64,000 nucleotides of DNA, from contig JBMNGP010000025.1 in NCBI GenBank assembly GCA_050949905.1, positions 29,375 to 93,374 of the forward strand. Direction: 5' to 3'. The notes beneath the pieces are model-generated. The model was given only the letters and a program-made list of their open reading frames with translations. It was not told the origin of the DNA and searched no databases. This document shows positions 8,821 through 18,171 of the stretch, one piece after another. The position numbers and the translations under genes are program-made. How positions within the stretch are numbered: the first letter of the stretch is position 1; every line of letters begins with the position of its first letter. The stretch is from DUML01 sp050949905 (lineage in GTDB: Bacteria; Bacillota; Desulfitobacteriia; Desulfitobacteriales; Syntrophobotulaceae).

Positions 8821-8851
8821 CGGGTACAAACCTATCCTGGGTTTGTACCCG
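8821..8851 (+). terminator. 12-bp perfect hairpin between creatininase and aldolase genes
   Basis: CGGGTACAAACC and GGTTTGTACCCG pair perfectly over 12 bases around a seven-base loop. It is followed by an A-run, not a U-run, so it may act as an mRNA processing or stabilising structure, or as a terminator for the opposite strand. Confidence 0.5.
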
Positions 8852-8924
8852 AAAAAGGGCCTTTATAATAGAATGATAATTGATTTAACAGAACCAAAAT
8901 TTAATACTTTGGAGGTTAGCTGGA

Positions 8925-9524
8925 ATGAATATTGACAAGGCTCAAGTTACCAAATTGCGCAAGGAATTAGTGGAAGTAAGCAAAAAGATTTATGCTCGCG
9001 GTTTAACATCCGGAACCAGCGGCAACCCCAGTGCCAGGCTGCCAGATTCGCCAAACCAGGTGCTTATCAAAGCTTCCGGCAAATGTTTTGGCGATGTGGT
9101 GGAAAGTGATTTCCTTCTGGTTGATCTGGACGGTAATGTTCTGGATGGAGAGGGCCGCCCCTCCAAAGAAGTTCGTTTTCACTGCGGAATCTATAAAAAC
9201 CGTCCGGAAGTAAACGCTATTGTGCACGGTCATTCTGCTTATGCTACAGCTTATGTTACTGCTAAAGGAGAACTTCCGGTTGTAACTGCTGCCGCTGAAG
9301 CGGGACTGAATAAGGTTGGCGTTGTAGGCTATGCTCTGCCCGGTTCCAATGAGTTGGCCGAGATGGTTATTGAAGCATTTAAAGACCCGACCCTCAAAGC
9401 AGCAGTCTTGGATAGACACGGCTTTGTAACCGTTGGCGCTGATATCCATAAAGCTTATTATTTAGGTGATGTGCTGGAGGATAATGCCAAGGTAGCTTGC
9501 CTCATAGCACAGCTCTCCAAATAG
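8925..9524 (+). CDS. Class II aldolase/adducin family protein
   Basis: The 199-residue protein has the zinc site of fuculose/ribulose-phosphate aldolases: VHGHSAYA (His-x-His) and DRHG (third His), with the catalytic Glu probably in PSKEVRFH, and a phosphate-loop-like TSGTSGNPS near residue 29. GGAGGT precedes the ATG by eight bases. Members cleave or epimerise sugar phosphates, or decarboxylate 3-oxo-acid phosphates such as 3-oxo-tetronate 4-phosphate. No sugar kinase lies nearby, so the substrate may not be phosphorylated or the kinase is elsewhere. It shares direction with the creatininase and UPF0261 genes and probably belongs to the same pathway. Confidence 0.88.
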   Translation: MNIDKAQVTKLRKELVEVSKKIYARGLTSGTSGNPSARLPDSPNQVLIKASGKCFGDVVESDFLLVDLDGNVLDGEGRPSKEVRFHCGIYKNRPEVNAIVHGHSAYATAYVTAKGELPVVTAAAEAGLNKVGVVGYALPGSNELAEMVIEAFKDPTLKAAVLDRHGFVTVGADIHKAYYLGDVLEDNAKVACLIAQLSK

Positions 9525-9656
9525 AGGGCAATGATTTAACTTGGGAATGGAATTTTCATCCGGAATGAATTTTTCTCTGATTTTAGAAAATACTGTGATA
9601 TAGCAGCAATTTGCCTTTCTTAATTTTATACTTGGAAAAGCACGAGGAGTGAAAGC

Positions 9657-10880
9657 ATGGCTCCTAAATCTATAGCACTCATTGTAACCGTTGATACGAA
9701 GGAGGCAGAAGCCAGATTTTTGAACGAGTTCATTGAAAATCACGGCTTTAAGGCTCCGGTCTTAGATGTCAGTACCAGAAACCCTCATGGCTATAAGGCT
9801 CATTATCCCCGGGAAGTTGTGTGTAAAGCCGGGTGCGTTGAATTTTGCGATCTAAAAAATCTCCGGCGGGACAATATGATGAAGACCATGGGTGAAGGCT
9901 CAGCCCAAATCTTGCTTGACCTTTATGCCCGGGGGGAATTAGCCGGTGTTCTTGCTGTCGGAGGCAATCAAGGGACAGCCATCGCTTCGATTGCTATGCG
10001 GGCTCTGCCCATCGGCGTGCCTAAGCTGATTGTCTCTACAGTGGCTTCGGGGTACGTGCGACCTTATGTCGAATATAAAGATATAGTTATGATGTTCTCG
10101 GTAGCCGATATATTAGGCGGCGCCAATACAGTAAGCAGAACCATTCTCACTAATGCTGCCGGAGCAGTAATGGGCATGTCCCAATACGGTCAGCCTCTTA
10201 CCAGGGGTGCAAAACCGGCCATAGCCACTACGGCTTTTGGCAATACTGATGCCGCTGTCAACCAAGCCAGAGTGATCCTGGAGAAAGAGGGTTACGAGGT
10301 AATTGCTTTCCATGCTTCCGGGGCCAGCGGCTCGGCAATGGAATCCTTGATCGAAGAAGGATACATCCAGGGAGTCTTGGATATGACTACGCATGAACTC
10401 ATCGGCGAAGTTTTTGGCGATGATATATATACACCCTTAAGGCCCAGGTTGGAAGAAGCAGGAAAAAGAGGTATTCCTCAAGTCGTTGTACCTGGGGCAA
10501 TCGAATATTTCTGTTTTGGCGGTCCGGATACCGTTCCTAAGAAATATTTAGATCGCAAAACCCACTATCATAACCCCTATAATACCAATATCCGGGCTAC
10601 AAAAGAGGAAGTTGCCAAGACTGCCGAAGTAATGGCTCAAAAACTGAATAAGTCCAAAGGCCCTGTCGTGGTTATGCTTCCCTTAAAAGGATTCTCGGAA
10701 AACGGCAGGCTGGGCGGGGCACTCTATGAGCCGGAAACCGACCAAGTATTTATTAATTCGCTGGAAAAGAACCTTGACCCCAAAGTTAAGGTCATTAAGA
10801 TAGATGCTAATATTAATGATCAAGAATTTGCGGAGAGAGCAGCCCAGGAAATGAATATTTTAATGCAAATTCGGCGCTAA
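9657..10880 (+). CDS. Tm-1-like / UPF0261 family protein
   Basis: The 407-residue protein starts with the family's IALIVTVDTKEAEARFL segment and carries AVGGNQGTAIASIAMRALPIG and STVASG, which in the plant Tm-1 relative form the ATP-binding N-terminal domain, followed by the TIM-barrel-like C-terminal part (KGPVVVMLPLKGFS). The bacterial role is not established. It often occurs with sugar-acid or amidohydrolase genes, and here it lies between an aldolase-type and a dehydrogenase gene. GAGGAG precedes the ATG. An enzyme or ATP-dependent activation step on the imported acid is a reasonable guess and no more. Confidence 0.85.
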   Translation: MAPKSIALIVTVDTKEAEARFLNEFIENHGFKAPVLDVSTRNPHGYKAHYPREVVCKAGCVEFCDLKNLRRDNMMKTMGEGSAQILLDLYARGELAGVLAVGGNQGTAIASIAMRALPIGVPKLIVSTVASGYVRPYVEYKDIVMMFSVADILGGANTVSRTILTNAAGAVMGMSQYGQPLTRGAKPAIATTAFGNTDAAVNQARVILEKEGYEVIAFHASGASGSAMESLIEEGYIQGVLDMTTHELIGEVFGDDIYTPLRPRLEEAGKRGIPQVVVPGAIEYFCFGGPDTVPKKYLDRKTHYHNPYNTNIRATKEEVAKTAEVMAQKLNKSKGPVVVMLPLKGFSENGRLGGALYEPETDQVFINSLEKNLDPKVKVIKIDANINDQEFAERAAQEMNILMQIRR

Positions 10881-10904
10881 ATACTTTATTATCTATAAAG
10901 TATT
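10880..10904 (+). other. Intercistronic hairpin
   Basis: AATACTTTAT and ATAAAGTATT form a 10-base perfect stem with a five-base loop directly after the UPF0261 stop codon and before the alcohol dehydrogenase gene. It has no U-run and is likely a structured spacer within the operon. Confidence 0.4.
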
Positions 10905-10940
10905 CTCAATAAGCGATACTACTACTCAGGGAGGTACAAA

Positions 10941-12014
10941 ATGAGCTACAATATTCCTGACAAAATGAAAGCCTTGGTGCTCTATGGGATTAATGATTTC
11001 AAGGTTGTCAACGACAAACCGGTTCCCAAACCCGGCCCGGGAGAAGTACTGGTCAAAGTAGCAGCCTGCGGTATTTGCGGAACAGACGTTAAGATTATTA
11101 CCAAAGGGATGCCGAAGATGCCTCCTTACGGAGAATTCACTCAAGGCCATGAATGGGCAGGTACGGTGGTAGCCCTGGGCGAAACTGTTGATGAATTCCA
11201 AATCGGTGACCGTGTAGCAATTGAGGCTCATAAAGGCTGCATGCGCTGCCAGAACTGTATCGAGGGTTTATACACAAGCTGTCTCAATTACGCCCAAAAA
11301 GGCCAGATAGCTTCCGGTATGACCCGGGATGGAGGCTTTGCCGAATATGCAGTTCACCATATTAACTCGATTTACAAGATCCCTGAAAATGTATCTTTTG
11401 TAGAAGCAACATATGTTACGACTCTGGGCTGTGCCATGTGGGCACTGGACACCAGCGGCGGCTATATTGCGGGGGATTCGGTTTTGATCACCGGACCCGG
11501 CCCGATTGGGCTCTCCATGGTTCAGGCCTGCAAAGCTGTAGGAGCCGAAAAAATTATCTTGGTCGGCACCAAGAACGACCGCTTGGCCATTGGCAAGAGT
11601 GTCGGAGCAACCCATACCATTAATGTCAACGAAGTCAAAGACCCCTTGGCAGCAGTTATGGAGATAACCGGCGGCCGTGGTTGCGAACGAACCTACGAAT
11701 GTGCCGGCAATGACTCTACTTTTGACATTTGCTTAAAATCCACCATGCGCGGTCATGTTATGACTTGTGTATCCTTCTATAAGCAGCCGGTAACGGCTTC
11801 GTTAGACTATGCCGTGCTTAATAGCATCCAAATCAAGACTGTGCGCGGCGAAGGCGGGAATAACTGCAAACGGGCACTGTCTCTCATGAGCCAGGGTAAA
11901 ATTGACACCAAACAGATTCTCACGCATACTTTCCCCTTAGATGAATTCGCTACCGCCTATGATTACTTTGTTAACCGCCGTGACGGTGCTATGAAAGTAG
12001 TTGTTCTACCTTAA
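10941..12014 (+). CDS. Zinc-binding MDR alcohol dehydrogenase (sorbitol/threonine dehydrogenase-like)
   Basis: This is a 357-residue medium-chain dehydrogenase. The catalytic zinc site is CGICGTD with GHEWAG; the structural zinc lobe is CMRCQNCIEGLYTSC (four Cys); the nucleotide fold shows GPGPIGLSMVQ. GGGAGG precedes the ATG. It would oxidise a secondary alcohol or polyol-type intermediate with NAD(P)+. It is the last gene before a strong terminator, so it closes the catabolic part of the operon led by the LacI gene and creatininase copy 1. The exact substrate is unknown; the pairing with an aldolase-type gene suits a hydroxy-acid or sugar-acid route. Confidence 0.9.
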   Translation: MSYNIPDKMKALVLYGINDFKVVNDKPVPKPGPGEVLVKVAACGICGTDVKIITKGMPKMPPYGEFTQGHEWAGTVVALGETVDEFQIGDRVAIEAHKGCMRCQNCIEGLYTSCLNYAQKGQIASGMTRDGGFAEYAVHHINSIYKIPENVSFVEATYVTTLGCAMWALDTSGGYIAGDSVLITGPGPIGLSMVQACKAVGAEKIILVGTKNDRLAIGKSVGATHTINVNEVKDPLAAVMEITGGRGCERTYECAGNDSTFDICLKSTMRGHVMTCVSFYKQPVTASLDYAVLNSIQIKTVRGEGGNNCKRALSLMSQGKIDTKQILTHTFPLDEFATAYDYFVNRRDGAMKVVVLP

Positions 12015-12025
12015 TTTCAGACTAA

Positions 12026-12080
12026 TTCCCCCGGGAATTTTCAGAAAAATAAATTACCCGGGGGAACAGTATATTTTTTT
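12026..12080 (+). terminator. Rho-independent terminator after alcohol dehydrogenase gene
   Basis: TTCCCCCGGG (12026-12035) and CCCGGGGGAA (12057-12066) pair perfectly over ten bases, followed by ATATTTTTTT. Confidence 0.85.
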
Positions 12081-12393
12081 AAAGCCTTGAAAATTATAAT
12101 AAGTTATGTAAATATATTAAAAATACTTGTGTAATAAACGTGATTTTTATACATAAATCTTAGCTCCGAATACGAAATTATATTAAAAACAAATTTATTT
12201 ACTTAGTGGGTTCGCTATACTAGTTTGTAATATAGGTGCTGTATAGGTTTATATATAGTGTTAATCATATTGGTTTCTTTCCAGATTTTTTTCTGGCTGG
12301 AAATAAAAATTTAGGCGAGGAGGGATTGTGAAAAAATTAAATTTCTGGTCTCAAACCAATTTCCAAAGTGGTAAAAAATTAGGAGGGGAAGAA
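12081..12393. other. AT-rich leader upstream of tctC1
   Basis: No gene is seen. The stretch is very AT-rich and probably holds the tctC1 promoter, but I cannot fix -35 and -10 boxes. A GTG with its own GAGGAGGG site at 12328 could extend the tctC1 frame by 22 codons, but that would spoil the signal peptide. Confidence 0.4.
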
Positions 12394-13401
12394 ATGAAAA
12401 CAAAAAAAATTATGGCTATCGTTTTGTCTTTGGCGTTAATCCTCACCATGGCTGTAGGCTGCAGTAAGCCAGCAGATACCCAAGCACCGTCGGAGGAGCC
12501 GAAGATTAGTTTCCCGGAGAAAAATATTGATATGACCATTCTATTCGGAGCGGGAGCCGGCGCGGATGTAATTGGTCGCAAGCTGGCTGATATGGTATCC
12601 AAAGATCTTGGTCAGCCCATAGTATGTAATAACCGCGTTGGCGGCGGTGGATCAGTAGGCTATCAATATGTTCTAGGCACAGATCCGGACGGCTACAATA
12701 TTGTCTGGAACTCTACTTCAATCAGTGTTGCTTATCATCAAGGCAATATGCCCGCCGACCAGGGCTTTGATGCTTTCCGTGGTGTTGCTAACATAACTCA
12801 GGAAGCAACTGCCCTGGCTATCCGCGCAGATGATGATCGCTGGAATACTATTGAAGAATTCCTTGCTTACGCTAAAGAACATCCAGGTGAAGTTACTGTG
12901 GCTAACAGCGGCGTCGGCTCCTTTAACCACTTGATGGCAGCTGCTATTGGTGATGTTGCCGGTGTTGAGCTTAAGCATATTCCTATGGATGCCAAACAAA
13001 GTACAACTTCACTTCTGGGCGGCCAGGTAGATGCAATTGTCAACATGGCATTTGACATTATTCAACAGCAGGAAGCCGGTCAGGTTAAAGCTTTAGTTGT
13101 TGTTGCTCCGGAAAGATTGGAGCAAATTCCGGATGTACCTACAATGAAAGAAAAAGGCTATGACCTTGATCTCATGATGTATAGAGGAATTGCCGTTCCT
13201 AAGGATACTCCTGATGAAGTAGTTAAGATTCTGGAAGAAGCTTTTGTCAAAGCCGGAAATGCCCCAGAATTTAAAGAGTTTACACAACCTTACGGCGTTA
13301 TTTTGGATGTCAAAGGCGCCGCTGAATTTGATGCCCAAATGGCTGACAATGATGCTATTGTAGCCGATATTATGGACAAAATTGGTATCAAAAAACAATA
13401 G
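12394..13401 (+). CDS. tctC: Tripartite tricarboxylate transporter substrate-binding lipoprotein TctC, copy 1
   Basis: The 335-residue protein has a lipoprotein signal (basic MKTKK, hydrophobic core, then AVGC with the lipidated Cys), followed by a Bug/TctC-type binding domain (DMTILFGAGAGADVIGRKLA; NNRVGGGGSVGYQY; ANSGVGSFNHL; GGQVDAIVNM). AGGAGGGG lies before the chosen ATG. It captures an organic acid outside the membrane for the TctAB permease. Its genes for TctA and TctB follow after a 320-base gap. A second tctC at 18331 is closely similar, so the two may serve related ligands. Confidence 0.92.
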   Translation: MKTKKIMAIVLSLALILTMAVGCSKPADTQAPSEEPKISFPEKNIDMTILFGAGAGADVIGRKLADMVSKDLGQPIVCNNRVGGGGSVGYQYVLGTDPDGYNIVWNSTSISVAYHQGNMPADQGFDAFRGVANITQEATALAIRADDDRWNTIEEFLAYAKEHPGEVTVANSGVGSFNHLMAAAIGDVAGVELKHIPMDAKQSTTSLLGGQVDAIVNMAFDIIQQQEAGQVKALVVVAPERLEQIPDVPTMKEKGYDLDLMMYRGIAVPKDTPDEVVKILEEAFVKAGNAPEFKEFTQPYGVILDVKGAAEFDAQMADNDAIVADIMDKIGIKKQ

Positions 13402-13418
13402 TAAGCGTTAATTTTATA

Positions 13419-13448
13419 AAGAGCGGGAGATCTAGGTCTTCCGCTCTT
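13419..13448 (+). terminator. Hairpin after tctC1
   Basis: AAGAGCGG and CCGCTCTT pair perfectly over eight bases around a 14-base loop. No U-run follows, so termination may be partial, which would give more binding protein than permease. Confidence 0.45.
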
Positions 13449-13750
13449 ATCTCAAACACTATGAGCCTAACAAAAATTCCTGTAAGCTCACTTTCAAGTT
13501 CAATTATGCTTTACTGCCTTTAATAAGCTTTACTGTCATTGAATTAAAATAAGCAAACCTCCAGGGGTCAAATATTTACCCTCAAGTTCGTCGCTTATCG
13601 TTTGCAAGGTATATAGAAAAAAACAAGTTATTTCTTTTTACCCCCTGTTCATATAAATCCCAAAAATTTTCTGTGGATTAATTTTGATTCGATCTGTCAT
13701 AAATTGAAAGAGAAGGGGGAAAAATGAAATGTAGTAAAGGAGGTAATACA
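13449..13750. other. Spacer between tctC1 and tctA1
   Basis: No gene or clear structure is seen in this AT-rich stretch, apart from AAAGGAGGT at 13736-13744, which decides the GTG start of tctA1. Confidence 0.4.
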
Positions 13751-15255
13751 GTGTTAGAATATTTAGTACAAGGATTAACAATAGCCATATCATTCCAAAA
13801 CCTTCTCTTTATGCTTTTCGGAACAGTTCTGGGATTGATTTTTGCTGCGATACCGGGTTTAACCTTTAGTACCGCACTTATTTTATTGATTCCGCTTACC
13901 TTCGGGCTGGAGGCTGTTCCGGCAATTTCAGTTCTCCTGGGTGTATATGCCGGCGGGATGTCCGGAGGTTCAATTTCCGCAATTTTACTGGGTATTCCGG
14001 GAACACCGTCTGCGGCTGCAACTGTTATTGACGGCTATGCAATGTCTAAGAAGGGGTGAAGCCGGCAGGGCTTTAGGGATGGCCGTCTATGCTTCGGTTT
14101 TCGGGGGAATTTTCAGCTTACTAGTACTTATGCTGGTTGCACCTCAACTGGCAAGTATAGCTATAAAGTTTGGGCCGCCGGAAATTTTCGCTTTGGTAGT
14201 TTTTGGACTCTCAACTATTGTGAGTCTGAGCGGAACCGACATAGTTAAAGGCTATATTAGCAGGGTTGTTTGGCCTCTTGCTTTGCACAGTCGGTTTGGA
14301 CCCGGTAATGGGCTTGCAAAGATTTACCTTTGGTCAGGCGGGGCTTATGATTGGGATTGGTATTATGCCTGTGATGATTGGCATGTTTGCCTTGCCAGAG
14401 ATTATAGACACTTTTTTACGGGTTAAAAAGAATAAAGACCTAAAACAAGAGGAGCCTAAAAGAGACAAAGTTAAGGCGGCTTTCCCGACTTTTAAGGAAA
14501 TGGCTAAAACATTTTTTCTGCTAATAAAATCTGCTGCAATTGGCACAGGGTTAGGTGCTATTCCTGGTACCGGCGGGCCGGTTGCTTCCTTCTTAGCTTA
14601 TGACCAAGCAAAAAGACAAAATCCGGCAACCGGAACAGGAACGGTAGAAGGTGTCGGAGCCCCGGAATCTGCCAATAACGGGGTTACGGGCGGAGCCCTT
14701 ATTCCCTTGCTTACTTTGGGAATACCGGGGGACAGTGCAACCGCTATTATGTTAGGAGCCTTTCTGATTCACGGTTTGGCGCCTGGGCCGTTGCTTTTCC
14801 AAAATTACGGAGATTTGGTGTATGCTATCTTCATCAGTATTCTGATTATCTATATTATGGTTTTGGTCATTCAATTTTATGGCATCCGTCTCTTTGTTAA
14901 AGTATTGGACTTCCCAAAAGTGAATTTGATGGCAGTAATCCTTGCGGTATCGGTAATCGGCGCATTTGCCATCAATCTTAGCTTTAGTGATGTAATAATC
15001 ATGTTCTTCTCCGGTGTATTGGGATATTTTATGAAGAGGTTTGGTTTCCCGGTTACACCGCTTATCCTAGCACTTGTACTAGGGTACTCAATCGAGAATA
15101 ATTTCCGCAAGTCCCTTGTTTTCTCAGGCGGCAGTCTCGATATTTTTATTACGAAACCGGTCAGTCTTGTCTTTCTAACTCTAGCTTTGATTATTCTTTT
15201 AGCGCCTTTCTTTAGACCATGGCTGGAGAAAAGGTTTAAAAAGAAGAAGGCTTAA
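13751..15255 (+). pseudogene. tctA: TctA permease large subunit, copy 1, with two frameshifts
   Basis: Three overlapping frames together give a full TctA (about 500 residues, some ten or more membrane segments) that aligns end to end with the intact copy at 15805. The GTG start at 13751 has AAAGGAGGT six bases upstream. The first break is in GGGG at about 14055-14058: removing one G changes SKKG-stop to SKKGEAGRALGMA, matching SKKGQAGKALGMA in copy 2. The second is near 14255, where one extra base in GGCTATATTA turns LLAGLFGLLLCTVGLDP out of frame. Both are single-base gains. The rest is conserved, including the GGMSGGSISAILLGIPGTP signature. It is either a young pseudogene backed up by copy 2, or an intact gene with two sequence errors. 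Confidence 0.8.
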
Positions 15256-15294
15256 TACAATAAAAATTTGCCCTGTGCAAAGGAGAGGATCTAG

Positions 15295-15771
15295 ATGAAG
15301 CACAATAGAATAATTGCTGTCATTTTACTGATATTTATTGTCTGGTGGGCATACTTGACCACTCAGCTTCCTGAGACCACCATGCCCGGTGAACCAGGAC
15401 CTAAGTTCTTCCCGGCTGTAATCTTGGGGCTTATGGCAGTGTTCAGTGTTTTGCTCTTTTTTACCAAGGATAAAAAAGATACGGCAGAGGTTAAAACCGA
15501 TGATGTCGAAAAGGAAGTAGAGGAAAAAGAAGAAGTATTTCCTATTTTTAGTGCCTTAAAGCTCTTTGCTGTCTTTTTCTTAGGCATAATACTTGTCTAT
15601 TATCTAGGCTTTAATATCGGCATGATCTTTGGCTTAACCGTCATGCTCTGGATGATAGGCTGGAGACTTTTTCCCCGGGCGATACTTTTTTCTGCGGCTG
15701 TAACTCTGGCAGTTTATTTCTTGTTTGATTGGCTGTTGAAAATCCCCTTGCCTAAGGGCAGTCTTTTTTAG
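15295..15771 (+). CDS. tctB: Tripartite tricarboxylate transporter small membrane subunit TctB
   Basis: The 158-residue protein has four predicted membrane segments (about residues 5-22, 38-58, 82-105, 110-150) and the TctB-like PGEPGPKFFPAVILGLMAV segment after the first helix. A charged, Lys/Glu-rich loop lies between helices two and three. It sits between the broken tctA1 and the intact tctA2 and is the only tctB in the cluster, so it must pair with whichever TctA is made. AGGAGAGG precedes the ATG. Confidence 0.9.
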   Translation: MKHNRIIAVILLIFIVWWAYLTTQLPETTMPGEPGPKFFPAVILGLMAVFSVLLFFTKDKKDTAEVKTDDVEKEVEEKEEVFPIFSALKLFAVFFLGIILVYYLGFNIGMIFGLTVMLWMIGWRLFPRAILFSAAVTLAVYFLFDWLLKIPLPKGSLF

Positions 15772-15804
15772 GATAGATAAGAAAGAGAAGGAGGATCCCT
15801 GGAG

Positions 15805-17304
15805 ATGTTTGAGTTATTTACAGAGGGATTAACTATTGCCTTAACTTTAGAGAATTTTCTATTTATGTTCTTCGGCTGTATCCTAGGCATAGTATTCTCC
15901 GCTATACCTGCTTTGACATTCAGTACAGCCTTGATTCTTCTAATTCCGGTTACTTTCGGCCTTACTCCGGTTGCTGCGATCTCTGTCCTCTTAGGCGTCT
16001 TTGCCGGGGGGATGACAGGAGGGTCGATTTCCGCTATTCTTTTAGGTATTCCGGGTACTCCCTCCGCAGCGGCTACGGTTATTGACGGGTATTTGCTGTC
16101 CAAAAAAGGCCAAGCCGGGAAAGCCTTAGGGATGGCAATCTATTCCTCGGTATTTGGCGGTATTTTTAGTTTGCTGGTGCTTATCCTTGTGGCGCCACAG
16201 ATTGCTAAAATTGCCATTAAGTTTGGCCCGGCTGAACTCTTTGCTTTAGTGGTTTTCGGTTTGTCTACTATTGTAAGCTTAAGTGAGACCAGCATTGTTA
16301 AAGGGCTCTTGGCAGGCCTTTTTGGACTCTTGCTTTGTACTGTGGGCCTTGATCCGGTTATGGGACTGCAGAGGTATACTTTTGGCTTTGCTAATCTGAT
16401 GACTGGCGTGGGTCTGATGCCGGTGATGATTGGGATGTTCGCCCTGCCGGAAATCATAGATAATTTTTTGCAGGCTAGTAAAAATAGGTACAAACAGTTG
16501 GTTAGACATAGGCAGAAGGTTAAGGCTAATTTCCCAAGCCTGAAAGAGATGAAAGCGGCTTTTTCCTTGAACTTAAAATCGTCAGCTATTGGTACCTTTG
16601 TGGGAGCTATTCCGGGCACAGGCGGGCCTATTGCCTGTTTTATGGCACTGGATGTGGCTAAAAGGAAAAACCCGAAGGTGGGGACAGGGGAACTTGACGG
16701 TGTAATTGCTCCCGAATCGGCTAATAATGGAGTTACCGGCGGGGCCTTGATACCCCTCCTAACCCTGGGAATTCCGGGGGATAGTGCCACCGCTATAATG
16801 TTGGGCGCACTAATGATTCACGGGTTAATACCGGGTCCGCTGCTTTTCAGGGATAACGGTGCCTTGGTTTACGCTATTTTCATTAGTATCCTTATCATTA
16901 ACTTAATGGTTTTAGCTATTCAATTTTTTGGCATGAAGCTATTTGTTAAAGTATTGGATATCCCCAAAGTCAATCTTATGAGTATGATTCTGGTCATGGC
17001 GGTTGTTGGCTCCTTTGCCATTAATCTTAATTATGCTGATATTATAGTAATGTTTTTCGCAGGCCTTCTGGGTTATTTTATGAAAAAATTTGGTTTTCCG
17101 ATTGTTCCTCTTATTCTTGGTTTAGTGCTTGGCTACTCCATCGAGAATAACTTCCGCAAAGCGTTGGTCTTTTCTGATGGCAGCTTCAGTATTTTCGTTA
17201 CCAGTCCTGTAAGCCTTCTATTTTTGACTCTTGCCGTTTTTATGCTGTTGGCACCTACTATCAGGTCTTGGCGTAATAAAAATAAAGCTAGTAAAGCTAA
17301 GTAA
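15805..17304 (+). CDS. tctA: Tripartite tricarboxylate transporter large permease TctA, copy 2 (intact)
   Basis: The 499-residue, multi-membrane-spanning protein has the TctA signature GGMTGGSISAILLGIPGTP near residue 70 and its second-half repeat GAIPGTGGP and NNGVTGGALIPLLTLGIPGD. It forms the sodium- or proton-coupled channel with TctB and receives substrate from TctC. It lies 33 bases after tctB; AAGGAGGATCC precedes the ATG. It is closely similar to the frameshifted copy 1, so the pair comes from a gene duplication. This copy is probably the working permease. Confidence 0.94.
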   Translation: MFELFTEGLTIALTLENFLFMFFGCILGIVFSAIPALTFSTALILLIPVTFGLTPVAAISVLLGVFAGGMTGGSISAILLGIPGTPSAAATVIDGYLLSKKGQAGKALGMAIYSSVFGGIFSLLVLILVAPQIAKIAIKFGPAELFALVVFGLSTIVSLSETSIVKGLLAGLFGLLLCTVGLDPVMGLQRYTFGFANLMTGVGLMPVMIGMFALPEIIDNFLQASKNRYKQLVRHRQKVKANFPSLKEMKAAFSLNLKSSAIGTFVGAIPGTGGPIACFMALDVAKRKNPKVGTGELDGVIAPESANNGVTGGALIPLLTLGIPGDSATAIMLGALMIHGLIPGPLLFRDNGALVYAIFISILIINLMVLAIQFFGMKLFVKVLDIPKVNLMSMILVMAVVGSFAINLNYADIIVMFFAGLLGYFMKKFGFPIVPLILGLVLGYSIENNFRKALVFSDGSFSIFVTSPVSLLFLTLAVFMLLAPTIRSWRNKNKASKAK

Positions 17305-17372
17305 AGAAAACATAAAATTGTAAATGGGTATAATAATATACTAGCGGAACTTGTTATCAAGGGAGTGTAGTA

Positions 17373-18092
17373 ATGGAGAAAGAGGCTGTCCAAGATAATT
17401 ATCTGTTCTTTTCCAGCGAGGATCTCATACATTATTTTATGAATAACCTGGCGGAAAAGGATCTTAAAACTCAGACCAAGCGAATTATGGAAATGGCTAA
17501 AGTGTTTATGGCCAAAAAGGGATATGACTTGGAAGATATTTATTCTTTGCTTGTTATGCTGAGGGACATGGATCAACGGCCAATTATTAATGAAGTAATT
17601 AAATTGTATTTTAATAAAGACCATTATCCTATTAGGGTAATTATGCAAATTGGGGAACTGGAAAATACGGCAGATCTTGAAATTGAATTTTCAGCCTACA
17701 AAGGTGAAAAACGTTTTATTAACAGTGAAAAAGGGCATCTACCCACAGGCCCTTACTCACAAGCTGTTGTGGTGGAAAATTATGTTCATTGCTCAGGTGT
17801 TCGCCCAGTTGATCCTCTTTCTCAGAAATTAATTGAAGGTGATTGTAGGCAAAAGACTAGGAGATGCTTGGATAATTTGGAGGTAGTCCTGCAAACAGCC
17901 GGAACAGGGCTTGACTGCGCCTACGCCTTTATGGTTTACCTTACTGACCTCGAGCTATTACCTCAAATTGAAGAGGTTTTTGCCGAATATAACTTGGATG
18001 GTGAAAATGTCCTGCAAGAGGTAACTAAGGTTGAAAAACTCAATGAGGGACATGAGCTGGAAATCTCCTGTTCAGCTTTTTTAGCAGTTTAA
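17373..18092 (+). CDS. Tandem Rid-domain (RidA/YjgF-like) protein
   Basis: The 239 residues hold two Rid-like units. The first (about 1-110) lacks the normal N-terminal strand motif but keeps the PIRV segment with Arg88, where RidA enzymes have the carboxylate-binding Arg. The second (about 120-239) has the usual PTGPYSQAVVVENYVHCSG start and the LEISCSA end, but at the Arg position reads NVLQEVTKV, with no Arg. Active-site features are thus split between the halves. RidA proteins hydrolyse reactive imines. The gene follows tctA2 by 68 bases and is followed by a terminator, so it belongs to the transporter operon and hints at a nitrogen-containing substrate. Confidence 0.78.
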   Translation: MEKEAVQDNYLFFSSEDLIHYFMNNLAEKDLKTQTKRIMEMAKVFMAKKGYDLEDIYSLLVMLRDMDQRPIINEVIKLYFNKDHYPIRVIMQIGELENTADLEIEFSAYKGEKRFINSEKGHLPTGPYSQAVVVENYVHCSGVRPVDPLSQKLIEGDCRQKTRRCLDNLEVVLQTAGTGLDCAYAFMVYLTDLELLPQIEEVFAEYNLDGENVLQEVTKVEKLNEGHELEISCSAFLAV

Positions 18093-18171
18093 AATTAATT
18101 AAAAATCAACTAAGGCTTAAATAAGGAAAGCAAAAAAATAAAGAAAGTAAATTAGCAAAAGTTATTGCCCC

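Noticed and set aside
14266..15255. A separate 329-residue permease starting at 14266
   Set aside because: It is the C-terminal two-thirds of tctA copy 1 in a shifted frame, with no ribosome site at its ATG.
16140..16790. Minus-strand open frame of 216 codons
   Set aside because: It is a mirror of the intact tctA copy 2, rich in Pro and Ser as expected for an antisense frame, with no ribosome site.
17706..17716. AAAACGTTTT inside the Rid gene as a LacI operator
   Set aside because: It lies mid-gene, far from any promoter; a chance match to the site at 6757 is more likely.
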